A DNA stretch of 64,000 nucleotides from Acephala macrosclerotiorum (taxonomy: Eukaryota > Ascomycota > Leotiomycetes > Helotiales > Mollisiaceae). Below are positions 37,090 to 50,043 of the stretch, in pieces. The notes beneath the pieces are model-generated. The model did not search any database and was not told the origin of the DNA. It saw only the letters and a program-made list of their open reading frames with translations. The stretch is from positions 1 through 64,000 of the forward strand of contig MU119463.1 of NCBI GenBank assembly GCA_014904845.1. The letters are read 5' to 3'. A program made the position numbers and the translations under genes. The stretch's first letter is position 1, and each line of letters begins with the position of its first letter.

Positions 37090-40000
37090 ATGATCACAGA
37101 ACTCGATGGGCCAGTGGATCTGAGCCCGGTCCGACAAACCTCGACAGCTGGCAGTACTAGCCTCGACTATTCCAGCTGCCATCGAGTGGACGAAGATATC
37201 ATATCGCGAATCCGATCACTCATTCTATCACGCAATGATCACCGCCCGCCCATAACACCACACAACTCCAACGAGCACTATCACTCGACAGACATCGGAG
37301 CTGTTTTTGACTTCACCTCTGCGAAGAGCGTAACTAGGCCAGCACACGAAGACACCGGATATCTCGTCGTCCACGACAACAGAAGAAGGCACAGGAGCAC
37401 ATTGCCCGACATGGATGGACGAAGAGACACCCAGCCCGTCCTCACTCTACCAGTACCTCCCCTTCGAAACATCGTTTCTGCCGACGATGTCAAAGCCCCG
37501 ATCACCTCTTCCTCCGCCACTACACCAAATGGTAACAAGAAGTTTCGATTTCCAAAATTGGTTCTGCAAGACAAGAAGAAACGAGACCCGGAAACGAGAT
37601 CCTGCTTCGAGATGCATGGTCGAATACCTTCGAACGACGCTCAAATCCATGAAGACGAACTCTACTGCTGTCCTCCCTGCGATCCACGAGACGAGAAACC
37701 TTCAAAATACATCGTCAATCATCCTACTCTACCTGGCCCTACTCTCCAGATCGAGCCTAGAGACCTCGCATGCTTCCTGGCCGGATGTCCGCCTGGTCGT
37801 GCCAACTGCGAGAAACATGGCCAACGAATAAACTCCGTGAACTTTCGAGAGGATTTATTCCAAGAGTCTCGTCGGATGCCTACAAATTTGAGAGCAGTTG
37901 GTGAAGAATTGAAGCGGGATGTGGCCAGGATGGGCCTGGCCATTCAAGGAATTCCAGTCAAATCTCCACAGCTCGTTGATCCTACAGGCAACGCACTCAT
38001 ACAAGAGAAAAAGCTGGAAGACAAGCCTGAGAAGTCTGGTGGGACTTCCCTCACAAAAGAGAAGGAGAAGATGCGTTCCCGGAAGGCGACCAAGTCTCCG
38101 ATAACAATATCGCCGACAAGCCCTGTTAGCTCCGGGTCCATGGACGCCTTCCCTCTTGCTGCTCATTACATGGAGTTGGCAGCTATGGAAACCCAACCTC
38201 GCTTCACAACGACGGTGGCGACCAACTTCAGTCTGCCTGGCTACAAAGACAAGAGCAAATCAAAGCGTGCATCTGTCATACTCCGAAGCAAGTTGTCGGA
38301 CAGCTCGCTCCCGTACAAGGAGAAGGTATCAAGTCAACCTCGAAACATTGACGATGTCGCATCTCTTCCTGAACCCAAAGACGCTTCCTCGTCAGCGGCC
38401 GTCCCTAAGGACACCAGCGACCAGCGGTCGGTATTGGACCAGTTATTGCCTGAGGAACACCTTGCTTCAGAAGTTGAAAATCCACCTGCCGTTGAAACAG
38501 AACCCAGTCAAGCGGATTCGCCTGATAAGCAGTCTAGATCCAATGATCCAGTATTGACTAGCGAGCCGATTTCACCTGTTGTTGACGAACCTGCCACTTT
38601 CACTGGAGCCAATCAAGCTGATATGCCTGGCAAGCCAACCTCAAAGAATTCTTCCGTCGAGAGCATCAAAGCTTCTCCAGAGCCTCCAATAAATCAGCCA
38701 CTAAGTTCCTGCCCGACCGAAGCCTCGTTGAGCTCGACAAAACCCATCGCTAGCGACTCGATTCGCGCTAGAGCTTCTGAGGCCTCGATGAAATCCAAGT
38801 CCTACACGCCATCTCTACTCTCTGGTGCATCGCGAACTTCTGCGGCTCGCCATGCTTTGCTCAAGCCCTCAGTTACTGCGTCTCAGCCTGTCGATCCTAG
38901 TCTTCCTCTACCTCCAGTGCTGACTCCGTTGCCTTTGGAGGCTGATATTCAGAAGCAATTTGACCTAGAGGTAGTCACAACTGATGATCAGGGAGGACCG
39001 CAACTAGATCAGGCAATCGACAACGAGGCATCTCCCAAAGACGACCTCGAAGACAAATCAAGCACAACCGACCAGAACCCCTTACAGGCAGATCAGTCGG
39101 CGAATGGCAAGCCGTCTCTTAAAGATGACGCTGCTGAGAAAATGATGCAGCCGAGTAAACACTCATCCTCGGATGTAAAAGTCGTAAAGAAGATGGCCAA
39201 GCCTGTTCTCTCAAGCTCGGCCAAAGATCATCTGTTAAATCTCCAAAAGGCAAGGGAACTTGTCGACAGCGTCAAAGGACAAATCCGACAAGTGGAGGGA
39301 CAAATGCTCAAATCGATGGAAGATCAGGGTGTCAAGAGTCCTCCTGGCCAGAACGAAGGAGACTCTTGTGGCGTGAATTCATCAAAGAAATCCTCATCAT
39401 CGAAAAGGGGAAAGAATCCTGCTCCGACTTCACCCAAATCCCATGCTTTGGCGGATTGTCTGTCACCGACCGAGGAGAAAGGCATGGACTTTTTCAACTT
39501 TCCACCCCCTGACATGGGCACTTCATCCCAGGACACGTCGAAGGCAATCGCGCCAAAGAACGACTCTCCAAACGACTCTCCGACTAGCTTGCGACTTATT
39601 GATGCCGAACCTGCCCTCCCTACACCCGTTGATGTTCTACAAGCTCTTGCTCAACCTCTCGATGCCAAAGCTATCATTGCTGAACCCCTTGCTCCGGTAC
39701 CTGTTGCCTCTGTGTCTATGACTACTGGTCCTCTCGATCCTGGGTCTGCCATTTCAGGGCTTGATACTGCGACTCTCGAAGCCCGGCAAGCTACACCCTC
39801 GCCGGCTTCTCTCAACGCAGCATACTGGGGATTCGTACCTACAGTCAAAGAGGCCGTTCAAGACGCTGTCGAGGTCGCTGTGCGGAACGCAGTACAAGAC
39901 ATTATCGTTCCTCCAGGAATAGAACGAGATGAGGCATCTGAGGCTTATCGAAAGCTAATGGCAGAGTCTCTTGCTCAAGCTGCCAAGAGAGCTGATGACT

Positions 40001-43000
40001 ATCTACGGAAAGCATCTCTCTGGAACAATCCATCATCTACTCCTCGAGACTCCGAAGCTACCGTTGTCTTTACAGCTCGTCCATCGAGAGTGGACCAGCA
40101 ACTAACATCTGTCGTAAGAAAGTTAATAACAGATCCCCAAGGTCAGGCGTCACCTGTCGGTGAATCTTATGGAAAGGAATCTCGTCGTCCAAGCGTCGCA
40201 TCAAAGAACCAAGAAAACGAGGCAGCGCAATCTGGAGACAAGACGGCTGGATCAACTGCATCGCCAACCATATCCGGGAGATACAGAGAGATTGGGAGTA
40301 TTCCAGCAAATTTCCAGTCTCGCCAAGATCTGGAATTGCCACCAAGTGTTACAACACCAGGCGAGCTTGAGACAGTCCTGCTTGAGAATGATGACAAGTT
40401 TAGTAGCGGAGAGGGTGTGCCAGGTTGGAAGCTCTCCAAAGCTTTCAAGAAAGGATATACACCTATTCCAACCCGCAGGTCATCCAAGAACCAAGTGCTC
40501 AGTCCTAGGGCTTCGGCCACAAACTCAGTTTCTAAGTTCTCAGCGAAGGGTACAGTTGATGCACCCGTCCGCAAAAGGTCGTTTGAGCGTCTGGTGTCTA
40601 GAGATGGCCGAGGTCTTCGCTCCATCTCATCTGCCGGATCACTCAAGAGTGCTGGATCTGGCAAGAAGCACCAAGCGGAGGCACTTTTGCCTTCGAGACC
40701 TGTTGCGCCTCCAAAGAAGGACTCGAAGATTAACACAAGCATCCCTGGATCCAGAAAGCTCAGTCGGAAGAGTACAGTTCACTGGTTGAGGGACCTGCTG
40801 TCTAACAACGATCCTTACGAGACTCGCTTCACAGCTTTGCCACCACGTACTCGAAGGGACTACGAGGCTTTGAACAAGACCCCTAGGTCACAGACAGCTC
40901 CAGCTGTCCCAATCTCTGACTTGTTTCTCGGGAAGACCCCAACACCAGTTGCTCCACCAAAAGCCGCAGCTTCGAAAAGCAAGCGAGCTCAGAGGGCTGA
41001 CCCCTCTGAAACATTTTCGAAGACAATCAACGATCTCGAGAAATTGATGAATGAAGCTCTTCTCATTGCTCGACAAGCAGCTGACAGTCAAAACCACAAG
41101 TATACGTCAATCCTTGGCAATGCTGTCAAGGTCTTGAAAGGGAGTCGAAAAGTCGAAACAAACACTCAATTAAACGCACGCTTGGAAGAACGAAAGCAAT
41201 CCAGGATTTCTGCTCTTCGATGCTCTGGTTCAGGCTCCGACACGGCCCCTAGTATTCATGAAAGCCTGCTGAGCTATTCTGATTCCAGTGACTCCGAGTT
41301 CGAAGACGAGGAGAAAATTGAGGAGCCATTACCAAAGCGAAGCATAATGGTCGCCTCCATCAGTGGTCCACCCAAACGTTCTTCTGGATGGCCTCCAACT
41401 GGACGAGTTTCAACACCATTTCCTCCAGCATCAATTCCTCCCTCACGCGAATCACCGCTGGCGGACAGTCTTTCTAGTACCGAGAAGAAATTTAGCAGCG
41501 CAGCCGCCGACTGTCTTCGAGTTGCTGATCCGAGGAGCTTGCCAACCGAGATTGATGCCGAACTTCGAAGGCAGATTACCGCACCGCTTCAAAGTGGGAC
41601 GGAGCCGGCAGTATTGAAGAGGATTGCTACCAGGGAGATGTCTGTCTTTGTTCCGAAAGATCTGCAAACCATCTCTTCCAGTGAAAATAGCCCATCTGAG
41701 GCTAGGCCTGAATTCATACTTGAACCATTCAGCAGGGCCAGAACCGAAAGGGTAGATGAAAGTCGCAAAAGCTCTGGGAAGTCACCCAAGCGTCTTAGCC
41801 CTATAGGTAAGAGCAAGGTAGATCAAACTGTTGCCAGCAGTCCCACGGCATTGGAGTCTGAAGACGCTATTCTCGATCTCTGTGGCGATCCACGCCCCCC
41901 TCATGCCAAAAACGTTCCACTTCCGAAGCCGACTCCTCAGGATGGTAGCTTGTCACAACAACCTGGACATGAACATTCGTCAGAACAACATCAAGCCGTA
42001 GCTTCCAAGCTTGCCTCAAAGTCGGTTCCAAGTAAACGAGAGGTACGTGGCTACATTTTGCAACAAAACCGTCCTCCCATCACTCCTCGATCAAGCTCCC
42101 GGGCCTTGAGAAAAGAAGCTGAGCCGCAACAGTCAAACTCTAATGCAAACATACATACCAATACCAGATCTGGTCAGACAGGTGCTACGGGTGCTACTAG
42201 TCGGACATACGATTGGCAAAACATCTCATCTAGCAAGATGCAGTCTCTCCCCCTCCTGCTACAACCTGAGACGAAAGCGATAGCTTCAGGGCGCGACACG
42301 GTTGAACGATTCATGGACCCCGACCCATTCCGACGAAGAGTTTCCCATAGCCTTGATGGATCGCTTGCAGAACATAGCGAAGTCCTGGACTTCGAAGTTG
42401 GTTATGGAGTCAGGCAGCGAAGTGGTGCATACGGAGAAGCTGGTGGAAGTAGACCACTTCAGGCAATCGAACTGCAAGATAAGGTCGATCCAAACTTGCC
42501 CCCGACAAGTAGACCTGAAAAGGATGGAAAGAAAAAACACGTTTTCAGTCTTGGTGGCAAACGCCATCTGAGTTTACGAAGTCAACATCTCAAAGGCTTC
42601 AGTTTTACCAGATCGCACAAGCGCCAAACGATTGCTAGAGACTGGTCACCGGGACGAAAGCGATTTGTTGCAAGTGTCTCTTGTATCAGCACTGCACTCA
42701 TCGGTATTCTCGCTGGAGTCTATGCTGGAGAAACGCCTGCTATCCAGTACTACATCGTGGACTTCCATCACTATACTGTTCTTGGTAATGTGTTCTTCTT
42801 CATTGGGCTGGCTGTTCCAACATTCTTGTTCTGGCCGCTGCCTCTTCTTCATGGGCGAAAGCCGTACATTCTTGGAGCCATGTCACTCGCTATGCCGTTG
42901 TTGTTCCCACAAGCACTTGCTGTCGGTGAATTCAGATCGCCATATGTGTCGACATGGCGCGTTAGTCTAATCTTGTCTCGAGCCTTGATGGGGTTCTGCT

Positions 43001-44725
43001 TGGGCTTTGCAAACATGAATTTCAAAGCTATGCTCACCGACCTTTTTGGTGCTTCTCTCCAAAGTCAGAATCCCCATCAAGAACATGTTGACGAGTTTGA
43101 CGTTAGACGCCATGGTGGTGGTATGGGAGCTTGGCTTGGTCTTTGGACCTGGTGTGCCATTGGATCGGTTGGCTTCGGATTCATGATTGGAGCTGTTATC
43201 ATCAACCATCTGCCTCCGGCCTGGGGCTTCTACGCCAGCATTGCAATCATTGCACTCGTCATGCTGCTTAATGTCCTTTGCCCAGAGGTCAGACGATCTG
43301 CCTTCAGAAGATCTGTTGCGGAGGTTGTTAAGGGGAATGCGGTGTCTCGCAGATTGGCTCGTGGTGAGGTGAAGATGCACATGGTACAGTCAGGACCAAA
43401 GTGGTGGGGCGAAGAGTTACATTATGGCGTGCAGCTATCGAAGAACATGCTTCGACAGCCCGGATTCCTCATCATGGCCTTGTACTATGCTTGGATCTAT
43501 GGGCAAATGGTTCTGATCATCTCTGTAAGTCTGAATGTGCTAATACTTGTATCTGTTCTAACTTTCATAGCTCCTCGGTGCCTTGATGTCAAAGGACTAC
43601 AAGATGAAGTCTCCTTATGTTGGCGCGAGTGTCACATCGCTACCTCTTGGAGCCCTTCTGGCAATTCCTTTCCAGAAGGCATCCTTCCTCAGCCGAGCTC
43701 GGGACAAGATCATTACTAGCGATGATGCAACGCTGAAGAAGAAATTCTCGTGGTCATCCCACATGCTTCGACGTTCGATTTTCGTCCTGTGTCTCCCTAT
43801 TGCAGGTATGGCATATACTGTGTCCTCCCATGGACCACCAACTCCGTTCATCCTCCCCATCATATTCGCTGGCGTGATTGGATTTCTCTCTAGTTTGGCA
43901 CTGGCAGAATGCAGCGGTATCATCATGGAGACGTTTGACACCTCGGACCTCCAACCAGGTATGACGGGCCGTCCTCGCGGGTCGTCAGGCGACAAGACTG
44001 CAGCGAAAAGGACCAACTACTCATCATTTCCGCGTGTTCAATCAGCGTTTGCCATGACCTCTGGCTTCGGATACTTGATCGCTGCAGCTGCTTCTGGTGT
44101 TGGCGGCTCTCTTACTCGGCACTTGGGTCAGCAAGCAGCCACGGGTATCATGGCTGGCATCCTCCTCGTCCTCTCACTGCTCTTGCTTGCGTCCCTTATT
44201 CGATTTACAGACATCCAGATCATTCCTGACTCAAAAAAGGGAGAAATGGATCGCTACCACCAAGCTCGTCGAGCATCTGCCTTTCGTCGAGAAGAAGGTA
44301 TGGCGGAGGAAGAGCCTTGGAGACCTGTCATTATTGGCAATCCTCACCACCACACTCGACGAATGTGTCTCCTTGAACTTGGCGGCATGTCTCGCTTCAG
44401 CGAGATCAGACGCAAAAACAAGCTGGTTGACGAACAGAGTCTTGAAGCTAAACATCCGAACCGCGCCGCAATGGAAGATGTGAGACATTATGTCCAGACG
44501 AAAGAGCATGAGTTGAGACATAAAGTCAGTCAGAGTCTCAGTCGACATGGTAGTAGAGGTAGTCGAGCAAGCAAATTGAGTGATGGCCCAGAACAAGGTG
44601 ATCTTGGTGGTCATCGAGAGATGTTGCGCAGAGAGGGTTCGGGAAATAGGAGTCGAAGGGGGGCCCCGGGGAGTGGGAGGAAGGGGACGAGTATGGCGAG
44701 GAAAGGTATTGAGGAGCACGAGTAA
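37090..44725 (+). CDS. MFS transporter with giant disordered N-terminus
   Basis: Two exons, 37,090-43,524 and 43,571-44,725 (46-base intron with a good branch point), encode 2,529 residues. Residues 1 to about 1,850 are low-complexity, rich in Ser, Pro, Lys, Asp and Glu. The only ordered-looking early part is Cys-rich (CPPCDP, FLAGCPPGRANCEKHG, about residues 190-245). Several loosely repeated units occur around ADQSANGKPSLKDD. From about residue 1,850 a major facilitator domain begins: KRFVASVSCISTALIGILAG, then VFFFIGLAVPTFLFWPLPLL, GRKPYILG, and later helices including LLVLSLLLLASLIRF. The loop LHGRKPY resembles the MFS A-loop. The cytosolic C-tail is charged. The substrate is unknown; related fungal proteins are often labelled polyamine transporters, which I cannot confirm. 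The start is the first ATG of the uninterrupted frame. Confidence 0.88.
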
Positions 44726-46055
44726 AGCCGCGGGGGACGGTCACTTTCGAGAAAGAACAGCAGAAGGAGAATGTAGTTCCAAGTGTGCGAGGAAGCATGA
44801 GAAAGACAGAGCCACGAAATGGGTTCCTGGTATGCTTGCTGTGGGGATGGATTGTGTCTGGAAGTGGGCTAGGGCGAGAGACGGGTTCCAGCATGTTGTT
44901 GAGTATGGTGATGGATTTGAAGGGTGGTATTGGAGGAGTAGTGTTTATTCGGCATCGTCTATTGCGCCAGTTTGATGCAGCTGGAGTCGTGGAGAGTGGT
45001 GTGGTCGATTATTATGGTGACGATTAATGGCTATTCCTAGAATGAAACACTTTTATGAACCAATCTCTCCATTTCGATGTGAGGTGAAGATGAAGGAGGG
45101 CACTTGTATTTCCTAGCCTCGCATTGTCCAGTACACTGTGGAACTATCTGCCCCGGAAAATGGCCAACGGAAGCTGGGATATTTGGGAGCCTCCAAGGCC
45201 ACACGAAGTGCAAGTGAAATACGGAGATACATAAAACCACATTGAGCTGTAGCCGCGTGGGGTGAAAATTCCAAGGCTGAGCCTTGGAGGGGCAGCTTGC
45301 ATGTAGCAAGGGACTGTTTGACAGGGGGCGGCCGCGCAAATTCTGTGCTGGTGCTGTGTGCTGCATTCAACTTGGATGATACAAGTGGCTGCATCATGTA
45401 GGCGCGGGCGAGGATACGCGTATTGAAACTTTAGAAAAGAGGCGGGTCCAGACTCGGAATCTAAGATTCTGGTTGTTGGGAATCATTGTCTCTATTGGGG
45501 TCTTGCTCCGAGATTTTAAAATGTTCCATCTCCAGGCCAAGGCTTCAAGACCTGAGAACTGTGCCCGATGTAAATCGATCTCCTGGACCCGAAATTGTTC
45601 TTCTTCCCAAAGAAGGCGGTCCTAACGGACTTCACCTTTCGTGAACGTTGAATGCTGTGTGCCCCTCGCTCGAATTGTCCGTTTTCCACGAAGATCTCCT
45701 CTGATTCCCAGCCTTTCTAGCCGTGACGTCCTCAGATATGTCTATCTCTTTCTGACCTGATATCCTGCTAGGATATTTGGCATTGCTGCTTCATCTTTCC
45801 AACCACCACCTGCCATGTAATGTTGGGCCTGGAGACCTGAGCATCCAGCCAAGTTCGAAAAGCCGCCGTGTTCTCCTGTACTTCCCCAATATGTATGATT
45901 ATTCCACCGATCCTAAGACATGTGTCCTCAGAACAGATCCGGCGCATTTCTTCGATCCAAGGCCTCTCTTCACTTAGTCGTGGCATCTCATCTCATTTCG
46001 TCCCTTTCGCCTTGTTACGAGTAGATTCTTCTTCACCGACTTGTAGTATCCCGTC
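44726..46055. other. No recognisable gene
   Basis: A 1.3 kb stretch between convergent genes (the MFS gene and a minus-strand gene). It should hold both 3' untranslated regions. Short open frames on both strands look spurious. Confidence 0.45.
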
Positions 46056-46905
46056 CTATTTGGCCCCTTCCGACCTGCCGCCAGTATGTTCTCTTCTGCC
46101 CAGTGCCGATGCAGGAGTATCCACCAACTTTCGCCCGTCCTCTTTCCTTGCTATTTCCCTCTGCTCCACTAACCGCCTTAATCCATACATCACATCCGGT
46201 CTCTTCCTCTCGTTCTGCATCTGAATGTGCATCCTCTGCAGGCCAGCAGCGTTCCGATCCCCTGCCTCTCCTGCCGTACTGATCCGAGCCCCATCTTCTC
46301 TACCATTTAAGATATCCTCGCCTTTATCCGTTTCCCAGTCAATCAAGCCCTTTGACCACAGCGATTCGGGGACTATACGTTCAAGGGAAGATCCGACATA
46401 GGAGTATTTAGGGGATATGGGGCGGAATGGTCCATGAAGCGGATTCGTAGAACCGTTTAGGTATTGGTTGTGGTCGAAGGTTGTAGTGGATGCGTTGAGG
46501 GAGAATGTCGTTGCTTGTTCTTCTTGTTGCTCGGCAGGGGTTTGGCCGGATGAGGTGGTGGGAGGAGCGTGTTCGGCGACGAGACGGTAGCGGAGGGGAG
46601 ACGTGTTAATGAGGTCTGTTACGGAGGATTGGGAGGCGAAGAGGGCTATGAAGGCGTTGTGTACGGGGTTTTGGTGTTTGCGGTTGTACTGTCCTTGGAT
46701 GTCAGTTTACAGGCCAATTGTATTGTTGGAGAGAGTGATGATGTGGAGAACAGACTTTGAGAGAGCGAAACATGTTGACTTCTCCAAATCGCTCGAGGAC
46801 GCGGAGGACTTCTCTTCGTTCGGAAAATGTTCGAGGTGTTGGGTAGAGCTTGATGTGGACGGTGCGTGCTGTCAGCACCTTCGCGGCAGAGACTGAAGCT
46901 TCCAT
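46056..46905 (-). CDS. Conserved hypothetical protein, RRM-like N-terminus
   Basis: Two exons, 46,756-46,905 and 46,056-46,688, joined across a 67-base intron (donor gtctgt), give 260 residues. The N-terminus (RTVHIKLYPTPRTFSERREV, then LRVLERFGEVNMFRSLKYNR) has the spacing of a degenerate RNA-recognition-like fold: beta strand, helix with FSERREVLRVL, then a strand with a basic/aromatic patch. NAFIALFASQSSVTDLIN could be the RNP1-equivalent strand and following helix. The middle is Thr/Ser/Gln-rich, and the C-terminus is charged (KRPDVMYGLRRLVEQREIAR). I recall similar uncharacterised fungal proteins, some predicted mitochondrial, but cannot name a function. It ends 1.3 kb from the convergent MFS gene. 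The splice site is inferred from the continuity of the reading. Confidence 0.65.
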
Positions 46906-47517
46906 TGCGGTTATAGAGCGAACTCAACTGAGAAGGAAGGTAATCGTTATCGTGGGATCAATTTGTTGTGAGTGAGAAGCCGGACAGAGGAGGAGGATGG
47001 AAATGAAAGCTTGATATTGAGACTACGGTGGACTCTAACAACCTTAAATGCACAAATTATATTTTGTTTTTGAAGCCCCCGCTCCTGAAAAGTTTCCACC
47101 TTCTGCAGTGTTTTAGATCACCCTTTGTTTCTGTTGTTGACTTCTAAGTTCTATAATACTTTTAAATGTCGATGACTTGGGAGGATAGCGAGCTGCTAAC
47201 CTTACACGCTTCACTTAGACACGAGCCTGGCGTTTTCACGAACGCGAGCGAGCATGGCTGAAACCATTCGAAAGACTCGTTCTGAAAACCTTCTATTTGA
47301 TCATATATGGTATCTTTCGTCGCCTTGCTATGCATTTATCTATTGTTACTGCCGCTGTGTCCTGAAATTCTCAATATCCCGAACTCCTCCTGCCTAATCT
47401 GGCGCCATACCAAGGTTCATTCGTCATACGATCGTTATTATATCAGTGTGGCTTTTGTCCAATCACAAAATAGCTTCTCAAGTCAGTATCGTTCCTTTCT
47501 GTTCCGATTTCAGGTAC
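46906..47517. other. No recognisable gene
   Basis: Upstream of the RRM-like gene and downstream of the methyltransferase, both on the minus strand. No supported feature was seen. Confidence 0.4.
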
Positions 47518-48926
47518 TCACAACCAATGGTGTGCTAGCAATTTATTGTTCTTGACTGCTCCTCTCATCTGTGCTGCAAAGACTGCCACTTCTTCTGCAC
47601 TCCAGCTGTTGTAATGTCAGCCCTGCCGCCTGCCGTCGGTTATTCCTATATACTTACCCCAAATTGTTGATAAATCTTCTCTCGCAAAAGTCTTGTACTC
47701 CAGTCTCTAACCTCAATTGCTCCCAGACTCCAACTTCCCTCTCCCACGGATCATTCGACCATTTGCCAATGGTACAGCACACCTTTTTCTCAACAACGTT
47801 AACAAATCCTGCATCCTCAAGTCGCTGTTTGATGTATGGTCCAACATCGAAACTCATTCCTGCATTGTTTCCTGCTTCGAGCATTGCTGTTCCCCATAGT
47901 TTGTATGGATGGTCTGGCCCCAAAGTGTCATAATATGACTCGAAATACAGTCCGGGTTCTGAACAATCAATCCACCCTCCTGGCTTTAACGCTCTGAAAG
48001 ACATCAGTACCAGTCTCAACTAGTCCCGACAGTCTTCTCCGCCTACCGAAAACAACGCTCGTAGAACCTGGGCCAATCCGGCACCGAGCCTAACAGTTCT
48101 CGAGAATGTATTAAGTCATATTTGTTCACATCTTGCCATTCCAGGTTGAAGTCATCCAACTCGAATCTGGCGTTTGGCGGAACCCACATTGGTTGAATTG
48201 GCGAGACGTCGATGCCCTTCACGTCTGCTTCTGGATGCTTTTCTGCTACGTCTCTGCTCATGATTAGAAGCTATTGCTTGGCGGAAACTGGAGATGGATA
48301 CGCACATTACCCAGATACCAGTCCCCGTTCCTACATCGAGAATTCTCTACTGGACGTTCAATCATATGAAGCTTCTGGAAAGAAGGAACGGCTACAACTC
48401 ACTTGTGGATTATGTACAGGCGCTAAGTATAGTTCACCCCTCAGCATTAGGCTCCAGAAATGGTGACTGTCCTTTCGTCAGATTGGCCAGCTAGGAACAA
48501 TCTTCCACGGCCTACCTGATGTCTTGTTGGTCTTGTGCTTTCTCGTCGTTCGGGCCCCAATGCTCTGTCGACCCTGGCGCCAGTCAGAAATCCCTCTGCA
48601 CCCGAGTCGCCACACCCACCATATGAATGATAAGTTCTTCCGTTCTCCTCCCGGAATTTCATGATACTTGAGGTCATGGAAGCAGTGTCCGTGGTGTCCG
48701 AGAAAGCTCCAAATGCCGAATCTCCGTCATAAAAGTCCTCATAGTCGTCGTCTGCAACCGTTGGTCCTATTGCTGGCTGGTTCTTTCATAGGATTTAGAT
48801 AGGGTCTCGAGAAATTTCATTGCGACTTGCCTGATTTGTTGGGCTTGATGTTGGACTTTGATGCTCCGCACCCGTATTTCGCGCGGAGACAGGCCCTCCT
48901 TGCGATGGAGCATGGGGTGGTGACAT
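47518..48926 (-). CDS. LaeA-like class I SAM-dependent methyltransferase
   Basis: Eight exons on the minus strand: 48,831-48,926; 48,620-48,776; 48,516-48,573; 48,403-48,466; 48,306-48,346; 48,047-48,253; 47,658-47,993; 47,518-47,605. The product is 348 residues. Exon joins are supported by continuous family-like sequence: SSIMKFREENGRTYHSYGS, EHWGPNDEKAQDQQDI, HHFWSLMLRGELYLAPV, and the SAM-binding motif I RILDVGTGTGIWVIDVAEK. GIDVSPIQPMWVPPNARFEL, DLIHSRELLGSVPDWPRFY, LKPGGWIDCSEPGLYF and a C-terminal NNLGWSAEEVAVFAAQMRG follow. The first intron (48,777-48,830) uses a GC donor (gcaagt). One exon is only 41 bases. Members of this fungal family sit in or regulate secondary-metabolite clusters. 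It is divergent from an FAD monooxygenase. The substrate is unknown. Confidence 0.9.
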
Positions 48927-50043
48927 TTTCCACTGAAAGAGCTAATTCTGGGAGCGGAAGAAGAAAGCTGTCAGACGATTATCTCTCGCATCTGGATATG
49001 GGCTGACCTCTGGTTATAGATAGGTGACTTAAGGTTACAACATGTGGGAGTAGCTTCCCTTTGGTACCCTGACCATGTGTGACGAACGAAACCAACTACC
49101 GAGCCGCCCTCACCATGTCAAGTTTTGTAGCGACGTGGGGCTATCTGGTCCTCTCCAAGCATTGCAATAAGGCTTAGCCTAAAAGTACTCAGAATATCTC
49201 TAAAAGGCGACAAGCCCGCCCTGTCGAGCCTGCAGATCAGAGGGAACTACCTTTTCTTCAGCGGACAAGTGCCGAAGGCTGGTCACGACCCGCCCTACAT
49301 TGAATGACTTTTGTGCGATGCGGTTTTTACACATTGCTAAGCTGGCTTTTCAACCGTCTACTTCTCAGGTGTGACGAGGCTGCACCCCGCCGCCCCGCGT
49401 ATGAAGTTCCTCCGATATTTATTGACCCGCGTACCACAAGGGGCGTTTTAAAGGCTTAGCTCCCGCTCGCTAGAGGCGGGCCTCCCGCAAGCATATTGTT
49501 CCGGCGGACAGCACCCTTCCTTGATCATTCTTCAATTCGATGCATCGTAAACACGCCCGTCAATGCAGCACAATGCACAGATGCCGTAAGTCCTCCGGCT
49601 GTGTGCAGAAACATGCGGCACAGATGCAAGATCCCAGCATAAAAATGTTGAGCAGTCCAACGAATGATTTCCCAGGCAGGAATTCAGTCCTATCGCTTTC
49701 GGATATTCGCTTGAGAACAAGTACATGCAGAACTACACCGTCAAGACTTCGAGTCGCCAAATCACGTCCCCGGCCAGTCATTAAGTAAAGCTGACTCCAT
49801 GACTCTGGTACCTTCCGAACATTCACCCTACCCGGGCCAACCACTGCGAATTAAGACTGAAGTTGCAGAAGTTGACGCTCCTCGGTTGAATAGCGCTAAC
49901 CTGATATGGACGTAGCCCCAAAGAGTATGATCCCTACCTAAGCTTCCTTTTCTTCTGTCCCGACACACTGTTCTCTTCTCGTGAAACAACCTTTTCTGTC
50001 GTGTCGACTGTGGCCTCCGCATCTCTGCATATCGTCCTCAACT
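48927..50043. promoter_or_regulatory. Divergent promoter, methyltransferase/monooxygenase
   Basis: A 1.1 kb spacer between divergent start codons, probably carrying both promoters. A locally GC-rich patch lies at 49,375-49,505. Short open frames on both strands (49,532-49,844) show no family resemblance. Confidence 0.45.
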
